A stretch of 64,000 nucleotides of DNA. Origin: JBDFMH01 sp047238125. Lineage in GTDB: Bacteria > Pseudomonadota > Alphaproteobacteria > Sphingomonadales > Sphingomonadaceae. Both the position numbers and the translations under genes were made by a program. Under the pieces are notes generated by a model. It made no database searches, was not told where the DNA came from, and saw only the letters and a program-made list of their open reading frames with translations. The stretch lies in contig NZ_JBDFMH010000001.1 in the NCBI RefSeq assembly GCF_047238125.1, forward strand, positions 1,736,001 to 1,800,000, written 5' to 3'. The first letter of the stretch is position 1. Each line of letters begins with the position of its first letter. This document shows, in pieces, positions 18,955 to 26,348 of the stretch.

Positions 18955-19307
18955 GCCGGAATCGCGCCGCCGCCGAGCGCCGCGGCCGGATCGGCGAGAC
19001 GATCGCGGCCTGGTGGCTGCGACTGCATGGCTGGCGGATCGTGGCGGCGCGCGTGCGCACCCCGGTCGGCGAGATCGATCTGATCGCTCGGCGCGGCGGT
19101 GTGCTTGCCTGTATCGAAGTGAAGACCAGAGCCACTGCCGCCGAACTCGACCTGGCGATCGATCGCCGCCGGCTGGAACGCGTGGCGGCGGCGGCTGGCT
19201 ACGCCGCGGCCAAGCGGCTGCGTCCGGGCGAATCGGTCCGCATCGACGTCGTGCTGCTCCGCCCTAACGCACTGCCACGGCACATCGCCAATGCCTGGAG
19301 CGGGTGA
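18951..19307 (+). CDS. yraN: YraN/UPF0102 family endonuclease-fold protein
   Basis: About 118 residues of the UPF0102 family, small proteins with a restriction-endonuclease-like core. The core 'GEIDLIARRGGVLACIEVKT' has the catalytic-type E-x-D...ExK. The conserved N-terminal helix 'RRGRIGETIAAWWLRLHGWR' is encoded upstream of the first GTG (19041), so translation must begin earlier. No ATG, GTG or TTG is present in that frame, and CTG at 18951 or 18945 is the likeliest start. It sits in the usual rsmI-yraN-gshB order. Confidence 0.75.
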   Translation: MSRNRAAAERRGRIGETIAAWWLRLHGWRIVAARVRTPVGEIDLIARRGGVLACIEVKTRATAAELDLAIDRRRLERVAAAAGYAAAKRLRPGESVRIDVVLLRPNALPRHIANAWSG

Positions 19308-19330
19308 CGCGGTGCACAACGCTTGCACCG

Positions 19331-19420
19331 TCGCCCCCGCAAAGGCAGGGGTCCATGGCTCTATCCACGCACGGCGACGTTCGGTGCGATAGGCAATGGC
19401 TCCTGCCTTCGCAGGGGCGA
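19331..19420. repeat. Paired palindromic repeat before gshB
   Basis: The element starts TCGCCCCCGC and ends GCAGGGGCGA in inverted orientation, with internal hairpins CCCGC-aaag-GCAGG and CCTGC-cttc-GCAGG. It is the same structural type as the element at 7213-7308 but of a different sequence family. It ends 17 bp before the gshB ATG and could affect ribosome access; that is inference. Confidence 0.55.
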
Positions 19421-19437
19421 AGGGTTTGAGGCGTGGC

Positions 19438-20388
19438 ATGTCCCTGAAGGTCGCGGTCCAGATGGATCCGCTCGAAACGATCAACATCGCAGGCGATTCG
19501 ACGTTCGCGATCATGCTTTCCGCCCAGGCGCGTGGGCACGAACTGTGGCATTATGCCGCGGGCGATCTCAGCTATTGCGATGGCCGAGTGACGGCGCCTG
19601 CCCGCAGGGTCACGGTGCAGCGCGTGCCCGGCGCGCATTTCGATGCGCACGACGCCCGCACCCTCGATCTGGGTGACGATATCGATGTCGTGCTGATGCG
19701 GCAGGATCCGCCGTTCGATCTCGCCTACATCACCGCCACGCATCTGCTGGAGCGGATCCGCGATCGCACGCTGGTGGTGAACGATCCCGAATCTGTGCGC
19801 AACGCGCCCGAAAAGCTGTTCGTGCTCGACTATGCGGAATTCATGCCGCCCACCCTGATCACGCGCCGGCTGGAGGATGCCCGCGCCTTCCACGCCGAAC
19901 ATGGCGAGGTCGTGATCAAGCCGCTCTACGGCAATGCCGGCTCGGCCGTGTTCCATGTCGGCCGCGCCGATGCCAATCTTGCCGCGCTGACCGAATTGTT
20001 CGGCCAGGTGTGGCGTGAGCCATTCATGGTTCAGGCTTTCCTCCCGGACGTGGCGCTCGGTGACAAGCGGATCGTACTTGTCGATGGCAAGCCGACCGGC
20101 GCGATCAACCGGCTACCCAAGGCGGGCGAGATCCGATCCAACCTGGCTGCGGGCGGCAAGGCCGACGCGACCGACCTCACCGCGCGCGAAGAGGAGATCT
20201 GCGCGAAGCTGGGGCCGGAACTGGCGCGCCGCGGGCTGCTGTTCGTCGGCATCGATGTGATTGCCGGGCACCTGACCGAAATCAACGTGACCTCGCCCAC
20301 CGGCATCGTCGCCATCGACAGGTTCAACGGCACGGATACGCCCGCGCTGATCTGGGATGCGATCGAGGCGAAGGTGACGGCACGATGA
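19438..20388 (+). CDS. gshB: Glutathione synthetase
   Basis: A 316-residue ATP-grasp enzyme that joins gamma-glutamylcysteine and glycine. 'KVAVQMDPLETINIAGDSTF' is the typical N-terminus, followed by 'VLMRQDPPFDLAYITATHLL', 'GEVVIKPLYGNAGSAVFHV' (ATP loop) and 'LTEINVTSPTGIVAID' (metal and product site). The ATG at 19438 is preferred to one at 19396, which lies in the palindromic repeat. A glutathione S-transferase is encoded far downstream in the catabolic operon. Confidence 0.95.
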   Translation: MSLKVAVQMDPLETINIAGDSTFAIMLSAQARGHELWHYAAGDLSYCDGRVTAPARRVTVQRVPGAHFDAHDARTLDLGDDIDVVLMRQDPPFDLAYITATHLLERIRDRTLVVNDPESVRNAPEKLFVLDYAEFMPPTLITRRLEDARAFHAEHGEVVIKPLYGNAGSAVFHVGRADANLAALTELFGQVWREPFMVQAFLPDVALGDKRIVLVDGKPTGAINRLPKAGEIRSNLAAGGKADATDLTAREEEICAKLGPELARRGLLFVGIDVIAGHLTEINVTSPTGIVAIDRFNGTDTPALIWDAIEAKVTAR

Positions 20389-20990
20389 CCGATTGGGTTC
20401 GCCAGCTGATCGAGCAATCGGGCTATCTCGGCGTCGCCTTCCTGATGTTCGCGGAAACCGTGTTCCCGCCTATCCCATCCGAAGTGATCATGTCGCTGGC
20501 GGGGCTGGAAGCGGCCAAGGGCAGCATGACCTTGTGGGGCGTGATCCTGGCCGGCACCGCTGGTGCGATGCTTGGCAACACCTTCTGGTATCTGCTCGCC
20601 CGCGCACTGGGCATCGATCGTTTCAAGCCGCTGATCGACCGGTTCGGCCGCTGGATCACCATGGACTGGCACGAGGTGCAGCGCGCCGAACGCTGGTTCA
20701 TCGGCCACGGTGCCGCCTTCGTGTTCTTCGGCCGACTGCTGCCCACCGTCCGCTCGCTGGTGTCGATCCCCGCCGGCCTGCTCGACATGCGCCTCAAGAC
20801 CTTCCTGATCTGGTCGACGCTCGGCACTGCGGGCTGGACAGCGTTGCTCGCGGTCGCCGGCTATCAGCTCGGCCTGCGCTATGCCGAAGTCGAAACTTAC
20901 ATCGGGCCGGTGTCGACCGGGATCGTGGTTCTACTAGTGGCCTGGTACATCTTTCGCGTCATCACATGGCGCCCCCGGAACAAGAATTAA
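20385..20990 (+). CDS. DedA family membrane protein
   Basis: A 201-residue multi-helix inner-membrane protein of the DedA/SNARE-associated family, whose members include undecaprenyl-phosphate and phospholipid flippases. The 'FAETVFPPIPSEVIMSLAG' motif and 'FFGRLLPTVRSLVSIPAGLL' with its conserved GRxxPxxR are clear. It overlaps gshB by ATGA and is probably co-transcribed with it. The 144 bp after it hold no gene I can support. Confidence 0.92.
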   Translation: MTDWVRQLIEQSGYLGVAFLMFAETVFPPIPSEVIMSLAGLEAAKGSMTLWGVILAGTAGAMLGNTFWYLLARALGIDRFKPLIDRFGRWITMDWHEVQRAERWFIGHGAAFVFFGRLLPTVRSLVSIPAGLLDMRLKTFLIWSTLGTAGWTALLAVAGYQLGLRYAEVETYIGPVSTGIVVLLVAWYIFRVITWRPRNKN

Positions 20991-21134
20991 CCATTCCACG
21001 GCGCGATCTTAAGATATTCCCGCTAGGCGTCGATTGCTGTTGCGCAAAAATTCAATCAATCGCTGAAACCTAGACTTAGCCGGCCATTAACCAATTCCAG
21101 TTAGTACATGGCTTCCTCCGAAGAAGGGAAGCCC

Positions 21135-21602
21135 ATGTCTGGTCGTTATCATCTTTTGCCGTGCCTCATAGCCTGCATGGCGCTTCCCGCCACGCCCGCT
21201 CCGGCAACCACCGTCAGCTTCAGCGGCGTCGTCGCGAACCTGTGCGTGCTCACCCTGACCACGCCGGGCCTGATGGGCGTCTCGAACGATGGCACCCTGC
21301 TGTCGTCGCGGGAAAGCGGCGGCCTGAAGGCGGTCCTGGCGGTCGTCGCAACCGGCACCAACCCGCAGCTGTCCTTTTCGGCGCCGCAGCTGACCGGCCC
21401 CAGCGCGTCCACATCCAGCGCGACGACATTGCTCGGCTACACGTCGCTGGGCGGCGGCAACCGCGCGCTCAGCGGGGGTGCGTCCAGCTTCACCGCCAAC
21501 CGCCTGCTCGATACCGTCACCATAGACGGCGCGGCGCTGAACAGCACCGGCTTCGTGACCGGTACCTACACGCTCAGCTCTACAGTGACCTGTCAGCAAT
21601 GA
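21135..21602 (+). CDS. Exported beta-rich protein, fimbria/spore-coat-U-like
   Basis: A 155-residue exported protein with a signal peptide of about 24 residues (ending ATPAPAT) and a Ser/Thr/Gly-rich beta-strand pattern. There are single cysteines in 'VVANLCVLTL' near the mature start and in the C-terminal 'STVTCQQ', suggesting a terminal disulphide as in pilin-type or spore-coat-U-like domains. The ATG at 21135 has GAAGGGAA upstream; an ATG at 21108 adds an unlikely polar tail. It is first of three overlapping genes. The family assignment is tentative. Confidence 0.5.
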   Translation: MSGRYHLLPCLIACMALPATPAPATTVSFSGVVANLCVLTLTTPGLMGVSNDGTLLSSRESGGLKAVLAVVATGTNPQLSFSAPQLTGPSASTSSATTLLGYTSLGGGNRALSGGASSFTANRLLDTVTIDGAALNSTGFVTGTYTLSSTVTCQQ

Positions 21603-21991
21603 CCCGTCGGCTCCTGACCGGGCTGATCGCCGCCTTGCTCGCTGCTCCAGTCGGGGCGGTGGGCTTGGGGCCGCTCAGCAAGACCGGTGTAATCGACGGT
21701 CCCTCGCAGGCTTTCTACCTCACCCTGCTGAACCCCTACGAGACCGCGACCGAGTTCCGGCTCTATCCCGTCGGGCAGGAAGATGAGGAAAGCCAGGCGC
21801 GGGTCGACGTGTTTCCCTATGCGCCGGTGCTGGCGAGCCGGGCGACACGCCAGATCCTCGTGATCGCCAACGGCCTGGCCGTCGGCGAGACCTATCAATT
21901 CCGCGTCTGCGCCGAGCGCGCGACGCCGCCACAGGGGATCGCGATCAATGCGCGCGTCTGTTCGAAACTGTCTGCTCGCCGCATCGCTTAG
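21599..21991 (+). CDS. Exported protein, possible pilus-chaperone-like domain
   Basis: A 130-residue protein with a clear signal peptide (MTRRLLTGLIAALLAAPVGA) and an immunoglobulin-like strand pattern: 'AFYLTLLNPYETATEFRLYP' and 'LASRATRQILVIANGLAVGE', then 'YQFRVCAERA'. This recalls the N-terminal domain of periplasmic fimbrial chaperones but is half their length. It overlaps the upstream stop (ATGA) and the next gene by 44 bp. Function is unknown. Confidence 0.5.
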   Translation: MTRRLLTGLIAALLAAPVGAVGLGPLSKTGVIDGPSQAFYLTLLNPYETATEFRLYPVGQEDEESQARVDVFPYAPVLASRATRQILVIANGLAVGETYQFRVCAERATPPQGIAINARVCSKLSARRIA

Positions 21992-22355
21992 TCTGGCGCA
22001 CGGCGCCGCACTTGCCGGCACCAGCGGGCTCTATCTGCCCGCCCCGCCCACCGGCCCCGGCGGCGAGGACTCGATCGAGACGAGCTCCGGCACACGCTGC
22101 CGCCAGAGCATCAACTCGAACGGCTCCTATCTCGATGTGGGTGTGACCGGCAGCGCCGGCACACCGGTCGATCGCACGCTGGGCGGCCTCGGCTTCTTTG
22201 GCAACGATACACGTGATCAGGAAGCGACTGCCTATGCGCGTGTCACGATCCCGCTCGGCGCCAAGCCGAAGCGGATCGACTGCTCGCACATCTACGAGCT
22301 GGAGCTGACCAAGTTGCGCCGCGAGGTCGAACTGTTGCGGCTCGGCGCGCGCTGA
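21948..22355 (+). CDS. Exported protein of fimbria-like cluster, unknown
   Basis: A 135-residue protein with a signal peptide (MRASVRNCLLAASLSLAHGA, cut near ALA-G), two further cysteines ('GTRCRQSINSNGSY' and 'RIDCSHIYELEL') and a C-terminal amphipathic helix rich in Leu, Arg and Glu. It starts inside the previous gene in another frame, which still leaves a convincing signal peptide. I see no known domain. Conserved linkage with the two genes upstream would support an exported three-part structure. Confidence 0.5.
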   Translation: MRASVRNCLLAASLSLAHGAALAGTSGLYLPAPPTGPGGEDSIETSSGTRCRQSINSNGSYLDVGVTGSAGTPVDRTLGGLGFFGNDTRDQEATAYARVTIPLGAKPKRIDCSHIYELELTKLRREVELLRLGAR

Positions 22356-22361
22356 GCCGGG

Positions 22362-23276
22362 TCAGGCGCGCGGATGGGCGTTGCGATAAACGTCCATCAG
22401 ATGTGCCGCATCGACGGCGGTGTAGATTTGCGTCGATGACAGGCTGGCATGGCCCAGCAGTTCCTGCAGCGCGCGCAGATCTGCGCCGCGGCCCAGTAGA
22501 TGGGTCGCGAAGCTGTGGCGTAGCGCGTGGGGTGTCGTACGTTCGGGCAGCGACAGCCGCTTGCGGGCCGCCCGCACCGCCCGTCGTACCAGATCGGCGG
22601 ACAGCGGCCCGCCCTTCGCCCCCCGGAACAGCGGCTGATCGCGCGCCATGCCCCAGGGCTGCAACGCAAGATACTCTTCGACCGCCGAGCGTACCGGCGG
22701 GATCAGCGGCACGATCCGCGTCTTGGCGCGCTTGCCGGTGACGGCGACGGTTTCGCCCAGCGGCAGCACAGCGCCGGTCAGCGATACCGCCTCGCCCACG
22801 CGCAGCCCCGCGCCATACAGCAGCAGCAGCACGGCCCGGTCGCGCGCGGCGATCCATGGCTGGGCGGCGTCATCGGAGACGTCATCGGTCAGTGCGGTCA
22901 CCTCGTGCGGCGCAATCGGCCGCGGCACGCCTGGCTTCACCCGCGGGCCGCGCAGGCGCGGCACCGCCCCCCCCTCGCCCGCTACATAGTTCAGGAACCC
23001 GCGCACCGCCGAAAGATCGCGCGCGGCCGACGCATTGGCCAGTCCCGCGCCGCGCCGTTGCGCCAGGAAAGCGCGCAGGTCGGCGGCCTCCAGGCCGGCG
23101 AGCATCGCCTGATCCACATGCGTGCCCCGATACTCGCCGAGAAAGCTGATCAGCCGGTGCGCCGTCGCGACATAGGCTCGCACGGTATGCGCCGATCGCC
23201 GCCGATCGCGTGCCAGATGCACGCCCCATTCTGCCGCCAGCTGCGCGGCCGGGTGATCGCCCGAAAGCCCGTTCAC
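22362..23276 (-). CDS. xerC: Tyrosine recombinase XerC
   Basis: A 304-residue recombinase that with XerD resolves chromosome dimers at dif. An N-terminal SAM-like domain ('HTVRAYVATAHRLISFLGEY') precedes the catalytic domain. The active-site set is visible: Arg in 'GAGLRVGEAVSL', HxxR in 'PHALRHSFATHLL', His in 'ELLGHASLSSTQIYT' and the nucleophile Tyr in the same segment. The GTG at 23276 overlaps the stop of the DUF484 gene; DUF484-xerC linkage is widespread. Confidence 0.93.
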   Translation of the reverse strand: MNGLSGDHPAAQLAAEWGVHLARDRRRSAHTVRAYVATAHRLISFLGEYRGTHVDQAMLAGLEAADLRAFLAQRRGAGLANASAARDLSAVRGFLNYVAGEGGAVPRLRGPRVKPGVPRPIAPHEVTALTDDVSDDAAQPWIAARDRAVLLLLYGAGLRVGEAVSLTGAVLPLGETVAVTGKRAKTRIVPLIPPVRSAVEEYLALQPWGMARDQPLFRGAKGGPLSADLVRRAVRAARKRLSLPERTTPHALRHSFATHLLGRGADLRALQELLGHASLSSTQIYTAVDAAHLMDVYRNAHPRA

Positions 23277-23833
23277 CCCTGCAGCCAGCGCGCGACGGCG
23301 CGCGCCAGGATGTCGCCGAGGAACATCAGCAGTTCGGAGCCATGCCGCGTTTCGAACCCCTGCGCGCGGCGCTGACCGAGAGCGAGCACGCCTGCCGGCA
23401 ACGGCGGTGTACCGCTCAGCTGCACCAGCGCTTCGGCGCGGATCAGATCGGAAGCTGGCCCGAACAGGGGATGGCCACGGCCGACATCGCGCAACAGCAC
23501 CCCATCGACCCCCGCCAGGGAATGTTCGAGGATCCGGGCATCGACCAGTTGCAGGCCGCCCATATCGGCGCGCATCCCGCGATCCCCGGCCCACAGCGCC
23601 AGCGCGACCGCATCGACGCCCAGCAGGTCGGGCCATTGGTGGGTTACCACATGGATCAGGTGGTCCAGCCCTTCGGCATCGACGGCGGCCAGCACCGCGC
23701 GGTGGATCGCGGCGACCGCGCCGGAATGGCCGCGCGCAAACGCAATGAGGTCCTGGTTGGCCTCCTCCACCTCGGCGACGCGGCGTCGTAGCGACGCCAC
23801 CGCACCATTTTCGAATTCGATCACCTTGCCCAT
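23273..23833 (-). CDS. DUF484 family protein
   Basis: A 186-residue protein of the DUF484 family with a predicted GAF-like fold. 'MGKVIEFENGAVASLRRRVA' and 'EEANQDLIAFARGHS' form the N-terminal coiled region, and 'GVDGVLLRDVGRGHPLFGPA' lies in the domain. It usually sits beside xerC, as here (GTGA overlap). Its biochemical role is not established. Confidence 0.88.
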   Translation of the reverse strand: MGKVIEFENGAVASLRRRVAEVEEANQDLIAFARGHSGAVAAIHRAVLAAVDAEGLDHLIHVVTHQWPDLLGVDAVALALWAGDRGMRADMGGLQLVDARILEHSLAGVDGVLLRDVGRGHPLFGPASDLIRAEALVQLSGTPPLPAGVLALGQRRAQGFETRHGSELLMFLGDILARAVARWLQG

Positions 23834-23899
23834 CGACCGCGATGGTAACCGAGCCCGGTTAAAAGAAAACGCTCGATTTCCCGCTTCTGCGACGGATCG

Positions 23900-24265
23900 T
23901 CACTGCCCGGCGCGCTGCTGTTGCTGCCGCCGCCATTGGCGCACGGTGCACCCCGTCATCCCGCCCGGCCCCGACGTCGAACAGGATCCGATGCCCGATG
24001 CACCCTCGTCCAGCAGGGCGTTGCGCTCGCGGCTGACGCTGTCGACATCGCCGGCCGGATCGAAACCGCGGCTCTCGGGCAGGCGATAGGCGCCCTGATC
24101 GCCCGGGCGACCGCATACAACGATCTCGTCGCCCCGCGCACCGGCGCACTCATCGTCCAATATGTCGATCCGGCCCGGCATCGCGGGGATCGGATCGATC
24201 GGGATCGGTACGCGCACGCCTGTCGGCTCGGCCATGGCCAGCAGCAGGGCGAGCGCGGCGATCAC
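23900..24265 (-). CDS. Small exported protein, unknown
   Basis: A 121-residue protein with a short hydrophobic start (MIAALALLLAMAEPTG, GTG start at 24265) that overlaps the transaldolase stop (GTGA). The mature part has two CxxC-free cysteine pairs ('DDECAGARGDEIVVCGRP' and 'SCSTSGPGGMTGC') and a basic glutamine-rich end. The 'DEIVVCGR' phrase recurs in many sphingomonad secreted proteins of unknown function. Upstream ATG starts would run into fsa. Confidence 0.6.
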   Translation of the reverse strand: MIAALALLLAMAEPTGVRVPIPIDPIPAMPGRIDILDDECAGARGDEIVVCGRPGDQGAYRLPESRGFDPAGDVDSVSRERNALLDEGASGIGSCSTSGPGGMTGCTVRQWRRQQQQRAGQ

Positions 24266-24915
24266 CCGATGCTCTGCCCGGTCTTGGCCCAATCGGCCAA
24301 GAAGCCCTCGATACCCTTGTCGGTCAGCACATGATTGAACAGTGCGCGGATCACCGCCGGCGGCGCCGTCATCACGTCAGCGCCGATCTTGGCGGATTCC
24401 AGCACATGGATCGGATGGCGCACGCTGGCGACCAGGATCTCCGTGCCGAAATCATAATTGTCATAGATGGTGCGGATATCGGAGATCAGCTGCATCCCGT
24501 CGAACCCGTTGTCGTCATGCCGGCCGACGAACGGCGAGACGAAGCTGGCCCCCGCCTTGGCCGCCAGCAGCGCCTGGTTGGCCGAGAAGCAGAGCGTGAC
24601 GTTCACCATCGTGCCGTCGTCAGTGAGCTTCTTGCACGTCTTGAGCCCGTCGATCGTCAGCGGCACCTTCACCGCGACATTGTCAGCGATCCGGCGCACG
24701 ATCTCCGCCTCGCGCATCATGCCTTCATGGTCGAGCGCCACCACCTCGGCGGAAACCGGTCCGGGCACGATCTTGCAGATCTCGGCCACGACCTCGAGGA
24801 AATCGCGACCGGCCTTGTGGATCAGCGAGGGGTTGGTGGTCACCCCGTCGAGCAGGCCGGTCTCGGCCAGGTCCGCAATCTCGCGCGTGTCGGCGGTGTC
24901 GACGAAGAATTTCAT
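24262..24915 (-). CDS. fsa: Fructose-6-phosphate aldolase/transaldolase (Fsa type)
   Basis: A 217-residue class I aldolase of the short transaldolase family. 'MKFFVDTADTREIADLAETG' opens the barrel, the Schiff-base lysine is K83 in 'NVAVKVPLT', and 'VSPFVGRHDDNG' binds phosphate. Such proteins act either as transaldolase in the pentose phosphate pathway or as fructose-6-phosphate aldolase. It is the first gene of the unit fsa-unknown-DUF484-xerC, although a gap of 66 bp precedes DUF484. Confidence 0.92.
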   Translation of the reverse strand: MKFFVDTADTREIADLAETGLLDGVTTNPSLIHKAGRDFLEVVAEICKIVPGPVSAEVVALDHEGMMREAEIVRRIADNVAVKVPLTIDGLKTCKKLTDDGTMVNVTLCFSANQALLAAKAGASFVSPFVGRHDDNGFDGMQLISDIRTIYDNYDFGTEILVASVRHPIHVLESAKIGADVMTAPPAVIRALFNHVLTDKGIEGFLADWAKTGQSIG

Positions 24916-25079
24916 TGAAGCGGCCTTTCGGGCTTTGCGATTCGAACCGCGCTATAGCCGGGCCGGAGGGCGAACCGAACCACCCACCGCCGATAAGCCG
25001 GGCCTTCGATTGCTTGCGCCGGCCAAACTACCGCGATGCCGCGATTATTCAGCCTCGACGCCGCACCCCTCAACGACCC

Positions 25080-25099
25080 GTTAACCATTAGCGGCTAAC
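25080..25099. promoter_or_regulatory. Imperfect inverted repeat upstream of globin gene
   Basis: GTTAACC and GGCTAAC form inverted arms around ATTAGC, with one mismatch, about 65 bp before the globin ATG. It could be an operator or a mRNA hairpin. The rest of 24916-25163 shows no gene. Confidence 0.25.
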
Positions 25100-25163
25100 C
25101 TGGGATCGACGGGTCGGCGCTTGGAACGACGACCGCCAAGTCCATGCCGGAGTTCGACCGCCC

Positions 25164-25598
25164 ATGTCCCCCGCCCAGATCGATCTCGTCCATAACAGCT
25201 TCAAGGCAGCCGCCGCGAAGGGAGACGAGATTGCGCGGCGCTTCTACGATCAGCTGTTTACGATCGCCCCCGACACTCGGCCGCTGTTCGGCGAAGACAT
25301 GACCGAGCAGCGCTGGAAGCTACTGCTCACCCTGGGCAATATCGTGTTCAGCCTCGACGACCTGGAACTGCTGGTGCCCAGCGCACGGGCGCTGGCGGTA
25401 CGCCACGTCCGCTACGGCGTGACGACCGAGCATTATGACGCAGTGGGCGCCGCGCTGATTGCAGCGCTGGGCGAGACGCTCGGCACGCTCTTCACGCCCC
25501 CGGTGCGCGCCGCGTGGGAAGCTGCCTATGGCTTGCTTGCGACGACGATGATCGAGGCTGCCGAACAGCGCCTGCGCGAAGTGCCGCGCGCCGCCTGA
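25164..25598 (+). CDS. Bacterial haemoglobin-like globin
   Basis: A 144-residue single-domain globin. The proximal histidine is H81 in 'AVRHVRYGVTTEHYDAVGAA', the phrase typical of flavohaemoglobin-like and Vitreoscilla-type globins; 'IARRFYDQLFTIAPDTRPLF' is the B/CD region. There is no reductase domain, so it probably binds O2 or NO without its own reductase. The start at 25164 fits the usual N-terminal helix 'SPAQIDLVHNSFKAAAA'. Confidence 0.88.
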   Translation: MSPAQIDLVHNSFKAAAAKGDEIARRFYDQLFTIAPDTRPLFGEDMTEQRWKLLLTLGNIVFSLDDLELLVPSARALAVRHVRYGVTTEHYDAVGAALIAALGETLGTLFTPPVRAAWEAAYGLLATTMIEAAEQRLREVPRAA

Positions 25599-25787
25599 GC
25601 GGACAGCATCGGGCAATCGGTTTCAATTCGTCAGCCCAATGTCGCGTATCCGCGCTGCGCTGCCGCCCTTTCAATCTGCATCAGCTGACCGCACACAAAG
25701 AGCTGGTCTATCGATGCGCATTCTTCGAGATGCGCTGTCGCTCGCCATTCCTGCCCATCGCCTCGGCCAAGTCGATAGAGTCTCGTC

Positions 25788-26098
25788 AATCTGATCCGGA
25801 ACGCGGTGGAGGCCATGGAAGATCGGCCTGCCAGGCGACTGGACATCTGGTCGGAGACGGTTGGCGGCGATCGTCGGATCTACGTGCGCGACACGGGATC
25901 GGGCATCGCACCCAATATCGCCGAGCGGCTCTTCACCCCTTCACCACCAGCAAGACCGATGGCCTGGGCGTGGGGCTGATGATCAGCTGCACGATCCTGG
26001 AAGCCCATGGCGGCACGATCGGCGTCCTCGAGACGGGAACCCAGGGAACGACGATGTACGTCCAACTGCCGGGCCCGACATCGTTAAGCCCCAGCTAG
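25788..26098 (+). pseudogene. Decayed histidine-kinase ATPase domain (FixL-like)
   Basis: The frame reads an N-box 'NLIRNAVEAMEDRPARRLDI' and G1 box 'YVRDTGSGIAPNIAERLFTP', then must shift by one base (near 25937, a C missing from a run in CTTCACCCCTTC) to continue 'FTTSKTDGLGVGLMISCTIL', 'EAHGGTIGVLETG' and end at a TAG at 26098. The sensor and phospho-acceptor parts are absent. The preceding 190 bp hold no convincing coding sequence. Confidence 0.7.
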
Positions 26099-26115
26099 CA
26101 GAGCTTCGTCGGGAT

Positions 26116-26129
26116 AGGGCTGCTGCCCT
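26116..26129 (-). terminator. Hairpin downstream of tRNA-Arg
   Basis: AGGGC-TGCT-GCCCT is a perfect five-pair stem just past the 3' end of the minus-strand tRNA. No T-run follows, so a terminator role is weakly supported. Confidence 0.25.
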
Positions 26130-26141
26130 CGTCGGTTGCGG

Positions 26142-26218
26142 TGGTGACCCCGGAGAGACTCGAACTCCCGACCTTGAAATTAGGAATTTCCTGCTCTGTC
26201 CTGCTGAGCTACGGGGCC
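26142..26218 (-). tRNA. tRNA-Arg (anticodon CCU)
   Basis: The minus strand folds as a complete cloverleaf of 77 bases with encoded CCA. Acceptor arm is GGCCCCG with CGGGGUC (one G-U); the D arm is GCUC/GAGC; the anticodon loop is UUCCUAA with CCU at positions 34-36; the T arm is GGGAG-UUCGAGU-CUCUC. The top pair of the anticodon stem is a G-A mismatch. It reads AGG codons. Confidence 0.93.
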
Positions 26219-26348
26219 ATTCGCATCCCCTACCCCGGCCCTCATCGGTGGGCAAGAATGACGGTCTGTCGTCCCTATCAAGATCCAAATTAGCAGCGGT
26301 TGTCGATTGAGTTGCCTGACACGGTCGGCATCGTCAGCGCTGTCGGAT

